A DNA stretch of 64,000 nt, taken from assembly GCA_002709695.1 (NCBI GenBank), contig PAQF01000026.1, positions 93,646 to 157,645 of the forward strand, in the 5' to 3' direction. Below the pieces are notes generated by a model. The model did no database searches, had not been told where the DNA came from, and was given only the letters and a program-made list of their open reading frames with translations. Of this stretch, positions 17,956-27,348 are shown in pieces. Position 1 is the first letter of the stretch. Every line of letters starts with the position of its first letter. A program made the translations under genes and the position numbers. Source of the stretch: Candidatus Poribacteria bacterium (GTDB lineage Bacteria > Poribacteria > WGA-4E > UBA9662).

Positions 17956-19254
17956 ATGATAAAAATTGTTGAACACAATTCAGAATCATCAAAGAAATTA
18001 ATAAGAAAATTAGAACTCCGAAGTCAGTTTGAAAACGAACCTATTCTGATAACAGTTCGAGAAATTCTCGCAGACGTTCGCAAAACTGGTGACAACGCCG
18101 TAATTAAATACACACGCAAATTTGATGCGCCAGATATGCCTCTTCAACACCTTCAGGTCAGCGACCAAGAAATCGACCTCGCTTACTCAAAAGTTGAAGA
18201 CAACTTTTTAGACGCAATCAGACTAGCTAAATCAAATATTGAGAAGTTTCACCGAAAACAACTGCGTAACTCTTGGATAACTACAGAAACGAATGGCACT
18301 ATTTTAGGCCACCTGATTCGGCCACTTCACCGAGTTGGTGTATGTGTACCCTCAGTGAGCCAGCTACTTGTTTCATCATTGATCATGAATGTTGTACCTG
18401 CAAAGGTAGCAGGAGTAGAAGAAATTGCGGTATTCATGGGCCCAAAAGCAGACGGAACTATTGATCGACACATGCTGACTACAGCAGCAGAGTGCGGCAC
18501 ACGTGAAATCTACAAATGCGGTGGAGCACAAGCCATCGCAGCTATGGCTTACGGCACAAATACCATTGCAAAAGTAGATAAAGCCGTAGGGCCAGGAAAC
18601 CTGTACGTCCAAATCGCTAAGAAAGAAGTACATGGTTTAATAGACATTGATAAAATCGCTGGTCCAAGCGAAGTTTTAGTCATTGCAGATGAACATGCTA
18701 ATCCATCACACATCGCTGCTGACCTTATATCTCAAGCCGAACACGGTGAGGATTCTTCTGCAATTTTAGTAACGACCTCAAAGGAAATCGCCCAGAAAGT
18801 TGAGTCACAGATTACCTCTCAAATAGCCAATCTCCCTCGTCAAAAAGAAATAACCGGTGCTTTTGAAAACCATGGTGTGGCCTTTGTCGTTGAAAATCTT
18901 GACCAAGCGATAAGCTTAGCAAACCATATCGCACCTGAACACCTTGAGCTAGATGTTGCCGAACCATGGCAATGGCTCGGCAAAATCCGAAATGCTGGGG
19001 CTATCATGATCGGAAAGTTCACACCAGAGTCAGTTGGCGATTACATTGCCGGACCAAATCATATTTTACCAACAGGTGGAACAGCAAAATATGCATCACC
19101 GCTAAGTGTAGATGACTTTATCAAAAAAACTAGCTTGATCCATTACACCAAAACAGCTCTAAAAGAAGTCACACCTGCTGTTACCAAACTAGCCGATGTC
19201 GAAGGACTCAAAGGGCACGCAGCAGCAATGGAAGTGCGATTCGACACAGATTAG
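17956..19254 (+). CDS. hisD: Histidinol dehydrogenase
   Basis: Last two oxidation steps of histidine synthesis (L-histidinol to L-histidine, NAD+, Zn2+). 432 residues, normal length. Seen: KVDKAVGPGNLYVQIAKKEVHG (NAD-side motif), the zinc and catalytic region SQAEHGEDSSAILVT and the C-terminal GPNHILPTGGTAKYASPLSV. It sits directly behind murA; other his genes are not in the window, so the pathway is dispersed. Pairing of murA with early or late his genes occurs in several phyla, with no known functional link. Confidence 0.97.
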   Translation: MIKIVEHNSESSKKLIRKLELRSQFENEPILITVREILADVRKTGDNAVIKYTRKFDAPDMPLQHLQVSDQEIDLAYSKVEDNFLDAIRLAKSNIEKFHRKQLRNSWITTETNGTILGHLIRPLHRVGVCVPSVSQLLVSSLIMNVVPAKVAGVEEIAVFMGPKADGTIDRHMLTTAAECGTREIYKCGGAQAIAAMAYGTNTIAKVDKAVGPGNLYVQIAKKEVHGLIDIDKIAGPSEVLVIADEHANPSHIAADLISQAEHGEDSSAILVTTSKEIAQKVESQITSQIANLPRQKEITGAFENHGVAFVVENLDQAISLANHIAPEHLELDVAEPWQWLGKIRNAGAIMIGKFTPESVGDYIAGPNHILPTGGTAKYASPLSVDDFIKKTSLIHYTKTALKEVTPAVTKLADVEGLKGHAAAMEVRFDTD

Positions 19255-19337
19255 CCTCCTAACATAAACCAACATGTAATTTATTTTAGCTCTGAGAAAA
19301 TAACTAACTTATAGGATCAAGATCTCTTTAACATTTG

Positions 19338-22169
19338 CTATTTCAAAATAACCATTTTCTTCATGGCATCGTAATCTGAAGTCGTCAACCGATAAAAGTA
19401 CACACCGCTTGATACTGATTCACCCAATTGATTTTTGCCATCCCAGTAAATTGCCTGGCTAGTAGCAGTGTAAAAACCTATCTTTTTGTGCCCAAGATTA
19501 ATGGTGCGGATAATCTTCCCTTCGAAGTCGTAAAGCCTCAACGTCACCGAAGTTGGTTGCGCCAGCTGAAACGGGATCCAAGTCTCCGGGTTAAAAGGAT
19601 TCGGATAATTCGAAAGCAATTGCGTTTGGCGTGGTTGTCCACCAAATTCACCCGTTTTGACTTTAGCATGAGACGATATCTTCAAACCTGAATCGGGTTG
19701 AACAGAAAAAGGTTCTGGTTCGACTTCTAAACCAAAATCGACATAATCAAAAATGAACACAGCTCCTGCATCATTTCCCGCATCATCATCCCCATGAATT
19801 CCAATGATAATCTTCTCTCCACTGATCCCTAACGTACTGCCAAAACGATCGTACGGCATCGACCCTTCTGAAATTGTGGCTAGAATGGCAGGAGACCAAA
19901 ACTCTCCCACTCGAGCGAAGGAATAAACTGAACCAGTACTCGGGATGGGAGGCTCATCCTTATCCTCTATCAGACTATGGTCAGGCGCACCAACGACAAC
20001 TGCCAAATCATTCAAGGCAACAGAAAGGCCAAAATGGGCTTCCACGCCGGGTTCATCAGCAATAAATTTGGTTTGTTGTGACCAATTCCCTTTCTGGCGA
20101 ACAAAAGCATAGGCCGAACCGGCGTCGAGTGCCGCTCCTATTTCAGGTTCAGCAATATCATCTAACCAAGCACCAATAATAGCAGTATCTTTTTCAGTAG
20201 CAACAGCAATACCAAATTGATCTCCTATGGCCGCATCAGCTGCTATTAATTTGGCCTGTTGAACCCATTGGTCTCCTTGCTTAACAAAAACATAAGCGGC
20301 TCCAGCATTAGTACCAACAATGTCATTCTTCGGTGCTCCAACAATAACAGTCTGCTGGTGTATAGCAACTGAATAACCAAAAGCATCTCCTGGTGTCGAA
20401 TCATTCGCTTCCAACTTAGCCTGCTGACGCCAAGTTGCGTTGTCACGAACAAAAACAAACGCTGCACCAGTTTCCTGGTTAGTCCCATGCGCACCCACAA
20501 CCACCATATCTCCATCAATAGCTAAAGAATAACCAAACAAATCTCCTGTACCTTGTCCAATGATCTTAGCTTGCTGGCTCCAAACATCCGAGGTCTTAGC
20601 AAAAAGGTATGCTGCCCCGGAATCAATCCCAGCATCATCCATACCATGGGCACCAACAAGAATGGTGTTTTTATCAACTGCAACAGCATGTCCAAACTGT
20701 GCACCAATAGCAGCATCATCAGCCGTCAAAACCGATTGCTTATCCCACCGAGTCTCACCCTTATCATCAGTTAAACTGGTATATACATAAACTGATCCGG
20801 TGTTGATCCCACGCCTATCATCCTGCCTAGAGCCCACAACTGCCATTTTGTCAGCGATTGCCACTGAATAACCAAATTGGTCTTCTGATGAACTGACTGT
20901 ATCTATCAATTTAACTTGTTTGACCCACTTTTCGCCTTGTTTGGTGTAAATATAAGCAGCTCCCGATTCCGGCCCACCAGCACTATTATCAGGAGACCCA
21001 ACGACTGCAGTATCACCATCTAGGGCCACCGCATAACCAAGATCATCTCCCTCTATTGCATCATGAGGTAAAAGTTTCTGAATCAGTCCCCATCGATCTC
21101 CACGTTTCCGATAAATATAGGCAGCTCCCGTGGACCCACGCTCATCGTCCTCATCAATTACGCTATTATCATCCCCAGGGGAACCAACGATAATTGTTCG
21201 ATTTTGCAAAGCAATAGATTCACCAAAATTGTTGCCAGATCGAGTCGTTAGTGCAGCCCCAGTCTGACGCCAAATATTATCTTGATAATGGAAAAAATAT
21301 ACCGCTCCATTTCCCGCTGCTCCACCCTTTGGAACTCCTACGGCGAATATCTCTCCATTAGTCTTCACTGTGTGACCAAAATTGTGCTTCTCACGTGTAC
21401 TCAGTCCAATAACTTTGGCTTCCTGCTTCCAAGAGCCACCACTTCTTCGAAACACATACACGGCACCAGAATCACTATTAACCCCTTTGCCATCTTCTCT
21501 GATAGCACCAACAACAGCCAAATTGCCACTAATTGCAACTGAAGACCCAAACCAATCGAACGAGTCTCCGTCATCTGCAACCAATTTGGCTTGTTGTGTC
21601 CAGCCATTTCTCTGGCGGGCAAAGACATAGGCTGCACCTGAGTCCCCTTTCGGTGCATTAGCAGAATAGGCTCCAACAATTAGGCTCTTTCCATCAAAAT
21701 CCACCGCATTACCAAAACGATCATTTTCCTCTGTATCATTTGCATTCACATTCGGCTGACGAATCCATTCATCACCGCTACGAGTATAAACAAACACAGT
21801 ACCATGATCATTAGAAATTTTACTGTACCTTGGCATTCCAACAACTAACGTGTCCCCGCTAAGTGCAATTGCCTTTCCGAATTCGTCGTCCGGATTGAGA
21901 TCTTCCGGAATAATCTTGGCCTTCTCTACCCAACCTACCTCTTCACGAGAGAAAACAAAAATCGCTCCAGCGTCTTTACCTGCCGCGCTGTCATCATCCG
22001 GCACTCCCACCATAACGATTTGACCACTTGTTACCACACTCTTGCCCATATGATCATCAAGCACCGATTCAACCAGAATTTTAGTATCTTCCGCCTTTAC
22101 CCAACCAACAACACCAACAAAAATAGAGACAAGGAATATCCCAAGCGGAAATTTTCTTTTCGTTAACAC
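19338..22169 (-). CDS. Secreted FG-GAP repeat protein with C-terminal sorting/FlgD-Ig-like domain
   Basis: 943-residue exported protein. Start GTG at 22169 has GGAG just upstream. Residues 1-26 form a signal peptide ending in VKA. Then follow about 14 tandem repeats of about 50-60 residues, each with an FG(x)5-7(A/V)(L/I) turn, a GD..VVGA(P) core and a D-G-A(A)Y(V)F strand: an FG-GAP/integrin-alpha-like propeller series, probably two seven-bladed propellers. The last 90 residues begin NYPNPFNPETWIPFQL and end in MKKMVILK, a FlgD-Ig-like/type IX-like sorting domain that I recognise as very common in Poribacteria. Role: surface or secreted, binding unknown ligands. Converges on hisD without a clear terminator between them. 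Confidence 0.88.
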   Translation of the reverse strand: MLTKRKFPLGIFLVSIFVGVVGWVKAEDTKILVESVLDDHMGKSVVTSGQIVMVGVPDDDSAAGKDAGAIFVFSREEVGWVEKAKIIPEDLNPDDEFGKAIALSGDTLVVGMPRYSKISNDHGTVFVYTRSGDEWIRQPNVNANDTEENDRFGNAVDFDGKSLIVGAYSANAPKGDSGAAYVFARQRNGWTQQAKLVADDGDSFDWFGSSVAISGNLAVVGAIREDGKGVNSDSGAVYVFRRSGGSWKQEAKVIGLSTREKHNFGHTVKTNGEIFAVGVPKGGAAGNGAVYFFHYQDNIWRQTGAALTTRSGNNFGESIALQNRTIIVGSPGDDNSVIDEDDERGSTGAAYIYRKRGDRWGLIQKLLPHDAIEGDDLGYAVALDGDTAVVGSPDNSAGGPESGAAYIYTKQGEKWVKQVKLIDTVSSSEDQFGYSVAIADKMAVVGSRQDDRRGINTGSVYVYTSLTDDKGETRWDKQSVLTADDAAIGAQFGHAVAVDKNTILVGAHGMDDAGIDSGAAYLFAKTSDVWSQQAKIIGQGTGDLFGYSLAIDGDMVVVGAHGTNQETGAAFVFVRDNATWRQQAKLEANDSTPGDAFGYSVAIHQQTVIVGAPKNDIVGTNAGAAYVFVKQGDQWVQQAKLIAADAAIGDQFGIAVATEKDTAIIGAWLDDIAEPEIGAALDAGSAYAFVRQKGNWSQQTKFIADEPGVEAHFGLSVALNDLAVVVGAPDHSLIEDKDEPPIPSTGSVYSFARVGEFWSPAILATISEGSMPYDRFGSTLGISGEKIIIGIHGDDDAGNDAGAVFIFDYVDFGLEVEPEPFSVQPDSGLKISSHAKVKTGEFGGQPRQTQLLSNYPNPFNPETWIPFQLAQPTSVTLRLYDFEGKIIRTINLGHKKIGFYTATSQAIYWDGKNQLGESVSSGVYFYRLTTSDYDAMKKMVILK

Positions 22170-22351
22170 CTACTCCACCTCACAAATCTTTCATAAATTC
22201 AATTTTTTAATACGAGACTCAAAAACACGAAACTCAAAAACATCTCCATGAAAACCCTACTGATAGGCAATATAAACATCACTAAATGACCAAAACATTT
22301 GCAAAAAAAAAACAAATGGTACAAAATCAAAAACAACTAGAAGCTAGTAAT

Positions 22352-22392
22352 AAGGAACGAATTCTACCAAACAAAAGGAACGAATTCTACCA
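22352..22392. repeat. 18-nt perfect tandem direct repeat
   Basis: AAGGAACGAATTCTACCA occurs twice, at 22352-22369 and 22375-22392, with 23-nt periodicity (about two helical turns). It lies about 165 nt upstream of the promoter at 22556. It could be a binding-site pair for a regulator or a slippage duplication; I cannot decide from one example. Confidence 0.7.
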
Positions 22393-22555
22393 TAAATAAC
22401 TTTTATAAGTAAATACTTAATTAAGACAGCTAAAATACAAATCACGAACAACCACATCAAACGCTCAAATTTCATTGTGTTCCCAAACGATTACTCAACT
22501 TAACCTAAACTAGCCAATTAACGAGAGATCTTTACTATTTCTTAGATTACCTCAA

Positions 22556-22584
22556 TTGACCACCTTTATTGTTTCTGTTACAAT
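22556..22584 (+). promoter_or_regulatory. Sigma70-type promoter for the Gfo/Idh/MocA gene
   Basis: TTGACC (22556-22561), 17-nt spacer, TACAAT (22579-22584). Start of transcription expected near 22591, giving a leader of about 40 nt with AAGGAAA ahead of the ATG at 22633. Confidence 0.8.
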
Positions 22585-22632
22585 CAAATTTGGATGTCAT
22601 TCTACAAGCAAAAACAAACTAAGGAAATCTAA

Positions 22633-23865
22633 ATGGATAAGGTAAGAATAGGGTTAGTTGGGTGTGGAGGAATGGGGACACGTCATCTCTATGGCTTGAA
22701 GGAGCTAGCCCATACCCCTTTCAATAATGTTGAGCTATGTGCTGTCTGCGATATTCGTCGGGAAAATGCCGAGTTGGCGGCAAAAGAAGCTGAACGGCTG
22801 TTAGGAACCCGCCCACAGATTTTCACTGATCTAGAGGAAATGGTTCAAACAGTTCCAGATTTAACGGCTGTAGACGTGGTAACCGACCCTTCAGTACATC
22901 ATCAAGTAGTATGCCAAGCGCTAGATTTAGGAATGCATGTCATGGTAGAAAAACCGATGGCTATTACTGTCCGAGCCTGCCATAAAATGATCGAAGCAGC
23001 TAAACGGAATAATCGCAAGTTGTCAGTAGCGGAAAACTATCGAAGAGATGCTTCTGCCCGCTTAGTTAATCACCTCTTGAAGACTGGGTCCATTGGTATC
23101 CCCTACATGGCATTTTTCCATTCGCTCAGTGGAAACAATACCATTTTTATCACCCCCTGGAGGCATCTAAAGGATAAAGGAGGGCCTATCATCGACATGG
23201 GGGTTCATTTCACCGACTTAATTCGTTATCAACTAGGTAATATTGAAGAGGTCTACGGTGACGTTCGATTAATTGAACCTGTAAGAAAAAAACAAGAAAG
23301 CATTGGTGATAACTACGCCTTCTATCAGGAAAGGTTCAAGGCAATGGAATCGGAAGTGCCAGCTACTGCTGAAGATAATTCAATCGCTATATTCAAGATG
23401 GAGAATGGCACAACTGTCAGCTGGATTGTTGGCCTAGGTGGACATGGCAATTACGGAGGCCAGATGATTCTGGGAACTAAAGGTGTGTTGAAAAGTTTCG
23501 GCACTCGTGGAGGCCAAGCCACTATGCAGTTAGCAGAACAAGCCGAGATGGGACACCAAGAGATTTTAACAGTCATAGACGACTTCCACCTGGAGCCACT
23601 TGCAGAATACTTCTTTCCTAATCGAATTGCAACAGATAACGTCGATTGGAAAATCATAGCACTTGAATATTACGAATTGGCTGAGGCTATACTGAATGAT
23701 CGCCAAATTGAAGTTGATGGTGTTGAAGGAATGAAAGATGTAGCAGCTGTCTACGCAATTTTTGAGTCAGCTAATGCAGGACGAACAGTTAAAATGCAAG
23801 AAGTGGAAAATTGCCAAGTATACGATTATCAAAAGGAAATCGATGAAATATTAGAAATCAACTAA
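22633..23865 (+). CDS. Gfo/Idh/MocA-family oxidoreductase
   Basis: 410-residue NAD(P)-dependent sugar or inositol dehydrogenase-like protein. The Rossmann dinucleotide motif is GLVGCGGMGTRH at residues 7-18; the family EKP motif is in MVEKPMAITV near residue 104, its lysine being catalytic; the DMGVHFTDLIRY segment near residue 195 carries the substrate-side Asp and His. An insertion after residue 220 (rich in charged residues) is longer than in small family members. First gene of a plus-strand group with an aldo/keto reductase (47 nt away), a D-2-hydroxyacid dehydrogenase and a sugar kinase, suggesting carbohydrate degradation. The exact substrate cannot be read from the sequence. No signal peptide. 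Confidence 0.92.
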   Translation: MDKVRIGLVGCGGMGTRHLYGLKELAHTPFNNVELCAVCDIRRENAELAAKEAERLLGTRPQIFTDLEEMVQTVPDLTAVDVVTDPSVHHQVVCQALDLGMHVMVEKPMAITVRACHKMIEAAKRNNRKLSVAENYRRDASARLVNHLLKTGSIGIPYMAFFHSLSGNNTIFITPWRHLKDKGGPIIDMGVHFTDLIRYQLGNIEEVYGDVRLIEPVRKKQESIGDNYAFYQERFKAMESEVPATAEDNSIAIFKMENGTTVSWIVGLGGHGNYGGQMILGTKGVLKSFGTRGGQATMQLAEQAEMGHQEILTVIDDFHLEPLAEYFFPNRIATDNVDWKIIALEYYELAEAILNDRQIEVDGVEGMKDVAAVYAIFESANAGRTVKMQEVENCQVYDYQKEIDEILEIN

Positions 23866-23912
23866 GATGATTTTTGAAAGTCATATACCTTAAATCTGTC
23901 AAGGAGGACTGA

Positions 23913-24890
23913 ATGGAATACCAAAATCTCGGTAGAACCGGCATCAAAGTGTCTAGAATTTGCCTAGGCACAGCCTTTCGCGGCCAACAAGAAGAAAAAA
24001 CTTGCATAGATGTCATCAATCAAGCCATAGACCTAGGATGCAATTTCATCGACACTGCCCTCTATGGTGAAGGAAGATCAGAGACCTTTGTAGGCAAAGC
24101 TTTAAAAGGAAAACGGGATGACATTGTAATATGCACCAAAGTCATTGGTTCTATTGGCAAAAGCCCTAACCACACAGGACTTTCCCGATTGAATCTTACA
24201 CGCGCAGTTGAAGACAGTTTAAGACGACTTCAAACCGATCACATCGATCTCTACCTACTACATGCATTTGACGCCCAAACTCCCTTGGAAGAAACTCTCA
24301 GTACTCTGAATGATATGGTACGACAAGGAAAGGTTCGCTACATCGGCTGCAGTAATTTCCGAGCTTGGAAAATAATGGAGGCCCTTTGGATCTCTGATGT
24401 TCGAAACCTAGAGGCATTTATCTGTATCCAAAACCAGTATAATCTGATCAACCGACACGAATTAGAACCCGACTTGATGCCTCTGTGCAAGGAACTTGGC
24501 TTAGGTATTATGACTTATAGCCCGCTGGCAATCGGTTTGTTGAGTGGACGTTTTCGTCGTGGACAGAAGCCACCAGCAAATACACCTTGGAGTAAGGACA
24601 AACTCCAAGGTCTAAGCCCAGGAAAATACAATTTTGAAGAAGCTATGACCGAACAAGTAGATAAAATCGTACAAACACTAATTAGCATTGGCGAAAGACG
24701 CAATAAAACTCCTGCTCAGGTCGCCATAGCGTGGCTACTTGATCATAAAAACGTCACTCCAATCTTGGGAGCAGATCTTCCCGATCATGTGGATGAGATT
24801 TTCGGCGCTCTAGACTATAAACTAGACTCAGACGAACGTGCTATCCTAGACGAGGTATCGCATCCAAAAGTAACAAGAAAATATGCTTAA
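23913..24890 (+). CDS. Aldo/keto reductase
   Basis: 325-residue (beta/alpha)8 NADPH-dependent reductase. Catalytic tetrad positions can be followed: the Asp/Tyr pair in FIDTALYGEGRSE (near residue 50), the lysine in VICTKV (near residue 77) and the His in LYLLHAFD (near residue 112). The phosphate-binding tail is APAQVAIAWLL-type with TPILGA. A perfect ribosome site, AAGGAGG, lies 7 nt before ATG. In context with the preceding Gfo/Idh/MocA gene it probably reduces or oxidises a sugar-derived carbonyl in the cytoplasm. Confidence 0.93.
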   Translation: MEYQNLGRTGIKVSRICLGTAFRGQQEEKTCIDVINQAIDLGCNFIDTALYGEGRSETFVGKALKGKRDDIVICTKVIGSIGKSPNHTGLSRLNLTRAVEDSLRRLQTDHIDLYLLHAFDAQTPLEETLSTLNDMVRQGKVRYIGCSNFRAWKIMEALWISDVRNLEAFICIQNQYNLINRHELEPDLMPLCKELGLGIMTYSPLAIGLLSGRFRRGQKPPANTPWSKDKLQGLSPGKYNFEEAMTEQVDKIVQTLISIGERRNKTPAQVAIAWLLDHKNVTPILGADLPDHVDEIFGALDYKLDSDERAILDEVSHPKVTRKYA

Positions 24891-24974
24891 AAATCATGAT
24901 GTCATACAGTATCTGATAAAGCATGCTAAAATGCGATTGATCAATTCCTCAAACAACAGCGGAAGGGTAAGTAC

Positions 24975-26030
24975 TTGGCAACAAATTCTTCTCCTAAAGT
25001 TCTGCTAGTCTGCAATCAGGGAATTTATGATGCCTATGTCGACCCTAAGGAAGTACATAGGCTCAAAAAATTCGCTACCTGGGACTGGCTCTCTTACGAG
25101 GGACACAACCCAGACAAAGAATCTCAAGTTGCAAAATTCCTAGCTGCCATTCATAGCATGGACGGCCTCATCATCAGCCATGGTTCTCCCATAATAAACG
25201 CCCAAATAATGGACGCGGCTCCAAACTTAAAAATTATTGGAGAATTAGAGGATGATCGTTTTGCCAATCGTATTGACTTAAAAGAAGCTTGGAAACGAAA
25301 CATCTGCACAGTAGACACAACTAATGGATCATCTTATCCTGTATCCGAATGGGCTTTGGCGTTAATTCTGATTTCACTGCGTAACGCCGGATTCCAATTC
25401 CGTCGTATCATCGCTGGTCATACCAACATGGATCCAGACACATTCAAATACGCAGGTGGTTTGCTAGCAAAAAAACGAGTCGGCCTAATTGGCTGTGGAC
25501 ATATGGGCCGACATTTAGTGAAACACCTACAACCATTCGAAACAGAAATCTGGGTGTATGATCCATATCTACCAAGCGAGATGGCCGAATCTCTGGGATT
25601 TCTACTGACTTCGCTAGAAAATATCTTGTCAAAATGCCAAGTGATTGTCTGCTTGGCACCTTTAACACCAAAGACTCGCGGAATGATCGGGGAGAATGAA
25701 CTCAATCTTATACCGTCAGGCACAGTATTGGTGAATGTCTCACGGGGAGCTATCATTAACTCCCAAGCACTAATTAAAAGACTAAAGCGCGGCGACATCA
25801 TAGCAGGTTTAGATGTTTTCGATCCAGAACCCATTCCACCTGACAGTGAAATAATACATCTCCCTAACGTTTTTATAACACCGCATTCCGCTTATTTTAC
25901 GGGCAACCAATATCGGGAGTCGTTTGGACTGATGGTAGATGAACTAGACCGTTTCTTTCACGGCCATGAAACTTACTTCAATCTAACACCCCGTTCGCTG
26001 GCTAACCGACGCGGAATTGATTCAGATTAA
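24975..26030 (+). CDS. D-2-hydroxyacid dehydrogenase (NAD-binding)
   Basis: 351 residues of the D-isomer-specific 2-hydroxyacid dehydrogenase family (phosphoglycerate/glyoxylate reductase-like). NAD motif GLIGCGHMGRHL near residue 167; substrate arginine in NVSRGAIINSQAL near residue 253; glutamate in DVFDPEPIP near residue 278; catalytic His in PHSAYFT near residue 301. Translation begins with TTG at 24975, preceded by GGAAGGG; no ATG fits the N-terminal beta strand VLLVCNQG. Substrate not determinable. Likely part of the same catabolic group as its neighbours although an 84-nt gap precedes it. Confidence 0.9.
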   Translation: MATNSSPKVLLVCNQGIYDAYVDPKEVHRLKKFATWDWLSYEGHNPDKESQVAKFLAAIHSMDGLIISHGSPIINAQIMDAAPNLKIIGELEDDRFANRIDLKEAWKRNICTVDTTNGSSYPVSEWALALILISLRNAGFQFRRIIAGHTNMDPDTFKYAGGLLAKKRVGLIGCGHMGRHLVKHLQPFETEIWVYDPYLPSEMAESLGFLLTSLENILSKCQVIVCLAPLTPKTRGMIGENELNLIPSGTVLVNVSRGAIINSQALIKRLKRGDIIAGLDVFDPEPIPPDSEIIHLPNVFITPHSAYFTGNQYRESFGLMVDELDRFFHGHETYFNLTPRSLANRRGIDSD

Positions 26031-26183
26031 AAAGTCTTCACAGCAACTAAACAACTGAAAAACCTAGTCTAGATAATAGCTACCTATGCCTACAATCTGA
26101 GCAAACACATTACACTAATGTTCATGTACAACCAGTACAGTAGAATCACCTGACACCAGTGAAGAGGAAACAACTACATTAGT

Positions 26184-26193
26184 ATACATGTAT
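26184..26193. promoter_or_regulatory. Perfect 10-bp palindrome upstream of the kinase promoter
   Basis: ATACATGTAT is self-complementary and ends 15 nt before the -35 box at 26209. A dimeric regulator could bind here; only position and symmetry support this. Confidence 0.35.
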
Positions 26194-26208
26194 GCGGAGG
26201 TTGCCCGA

Positions 26209-26237
26209 TTGACAGAAATTACTCGCACTGATATAAT
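26209..26237 (+). promoter_or_regulatory. Full-consensus sigma70 promoter of the sugar kinase gene
   Basis: TTGACA (26209-26214), a 17-nt spacer and TATAAT (26232-26237): both hexamers match the consensus exactly. Start of transcription expected near 26244, about 36 nt before the ATG at 26280. Confidence 0.88.
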
Positions 26238-26279
26238 CCTTAAATATATACGAAACATACAGAATAATTGGAAAGTAGA

Positions 26280-27215
26280 ATGGGAGAGAAGAAAACGAAG
26301 ATTGTGGTTGTCGGAAGTTTCATGATGGACTTAGTGATCAAAGCCGAAAGACGACCAAGAACAGGAGAAACCCTAATCGGCGAAAGTTTTGGCATGTTTG
26401 TCGGTGGCAAAGGATGTAATCAAGCTATCATCGCATCCCGTCTTGGTGCAGATGTCACAATGGTTGGACGCCTAGGTGAAGATCTTTTTGGCGATAGTTT
26501 TATGAAAACGCTAAAAGAAGAAAAAATTGAGAGTCGTTTCGTGGTGAGGGATGCGGAAATTGGCACCGGAGTAGGGTCTCCGGTAATTGACGCCCAAGGC
26601 GATAACAGCATTATCGCAATCCCACTTGCGAACATGCGCTTAAGTACTGAGGACATAGATCACGCTGAGTCTGCGCTTACCGAAGCGGACATCCTACTTT
26701 TACAACTCGAAGTTCCAATTGAAGCCTCACTTCAAGCAGCGAAAATCGTCAAATCACACGGAGGCAGAGTGATCTTAAATCCCGCTCCAGCCCTTGAAAT
26801 CCCTGATAACTTTCTTGACTACGTCGATCTACTGACACCAAATGAAACTGAAACTGAGTTTTTTACCGGTATCAAAGTAGTAAATCAAAATACAGCCGTG
26901 CAAGCTGCCAAAATCCTGATCGGCAAAGGGGTAAAAGCTGTAATACTTACACTCGGAGATCAAGGGGCATTACTTTTAACAAATGAAATTACGAAAGCCA
27001 TTCCAGCCTATGAAGTAGATGTGGTCGACACAACCGCTGCGGGTGACGCATTTTCTGGAGCCTTGGCTGTCGCTTTAGCACGCGGAGACTCAATTGAATC
27101 TGCGATTGTTTTTGCTAACGCAGCAGGTGCTTTGGCAACCACAACATTAGGAGCAGCCCCCTCTATGGCCACAGACGAACAAATTAGTCGATTCCTAGCG
27201 GAACGAAAGAGTTAA
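26280..27215 (+). CDS. Ribokinase-like PfkB-family sugar kinase
   Basis: 311-residue cytoplasmic kinase. Substrate motif GGKGCNQAIIASRLGA near residue 38 and the C-terminal PfkB signature DTTAAGDAFSGALA near residue 245, whose aspartate is the catalytic base; the ATP-side TLGDQGA is near residue 220. The composition and length fit ribokinase (D-ribose 5-phosphorylation), but other furanose or nucleoside substrates are possible. I start at ATG 26280 because GGAAAG lies at the right distance; an in-frame TTG at 26268 overlaps that ribosome site. Confidence 0.88.
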   Translation: MGEKKTKIVVVGSFMMDLVIKAERRPRTGETLIGESFGMFVGGKGCNQAIIASRLGADVTMVGRLGEDLFGDSFMKTLKEEKIESRFVVRDAEIGTGVGSPVIDAQGDNSIIAIPLANMRLSTEDIDHAESALTEADILLLQLEVPIEASLQAAKIVKSHGGRVILNPAPALEIPDNFLDYVDLLTPNETETEFFTGIKVVNQNTAVQAAKILIGKGVKAVILTLGDQGALLLTNEITKAIPAYEVDVVDTTAAGDAFSGALAVALARGDSIESAIVFANAAGALATTTLGAAPSMATDEQISRFLAERKS

Positions 27216-27348
27216 ATGGTTTATATAAAAAAATTAAGGTTTCTTTACCAACTACTTTAATGTATACTTCAAGCTTAATATATACCCTATCAATTTAAAC
27301 AAGATTTTGCACACTTCAACAAATAAAATTCCAAATACAATAAATAGA

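Larger units (their letters stand above)
22170..22632. other. Intergenic region between divergent genes
   Basis: AT-rich 463-nt gap between two genes transcribed away from each other. It holds a strong promoter for the right-hand gene (22556-22584), a perfect 18-nt direct repeat (22352-22369 and 22375-22392) and a short imperfect repeat ACTCAAAAACA near 22215-22240. No coding frame, tRNA or terminator is evident in the rest. Confidence 0.6.

Noticed and set aside
24891-24974. Terminator between the aldo/keto reductase and the 2-hydroxyacid dehydrogenase
   Set aside because: Only a short GCAT/ATGC stem without a T-run is seen.
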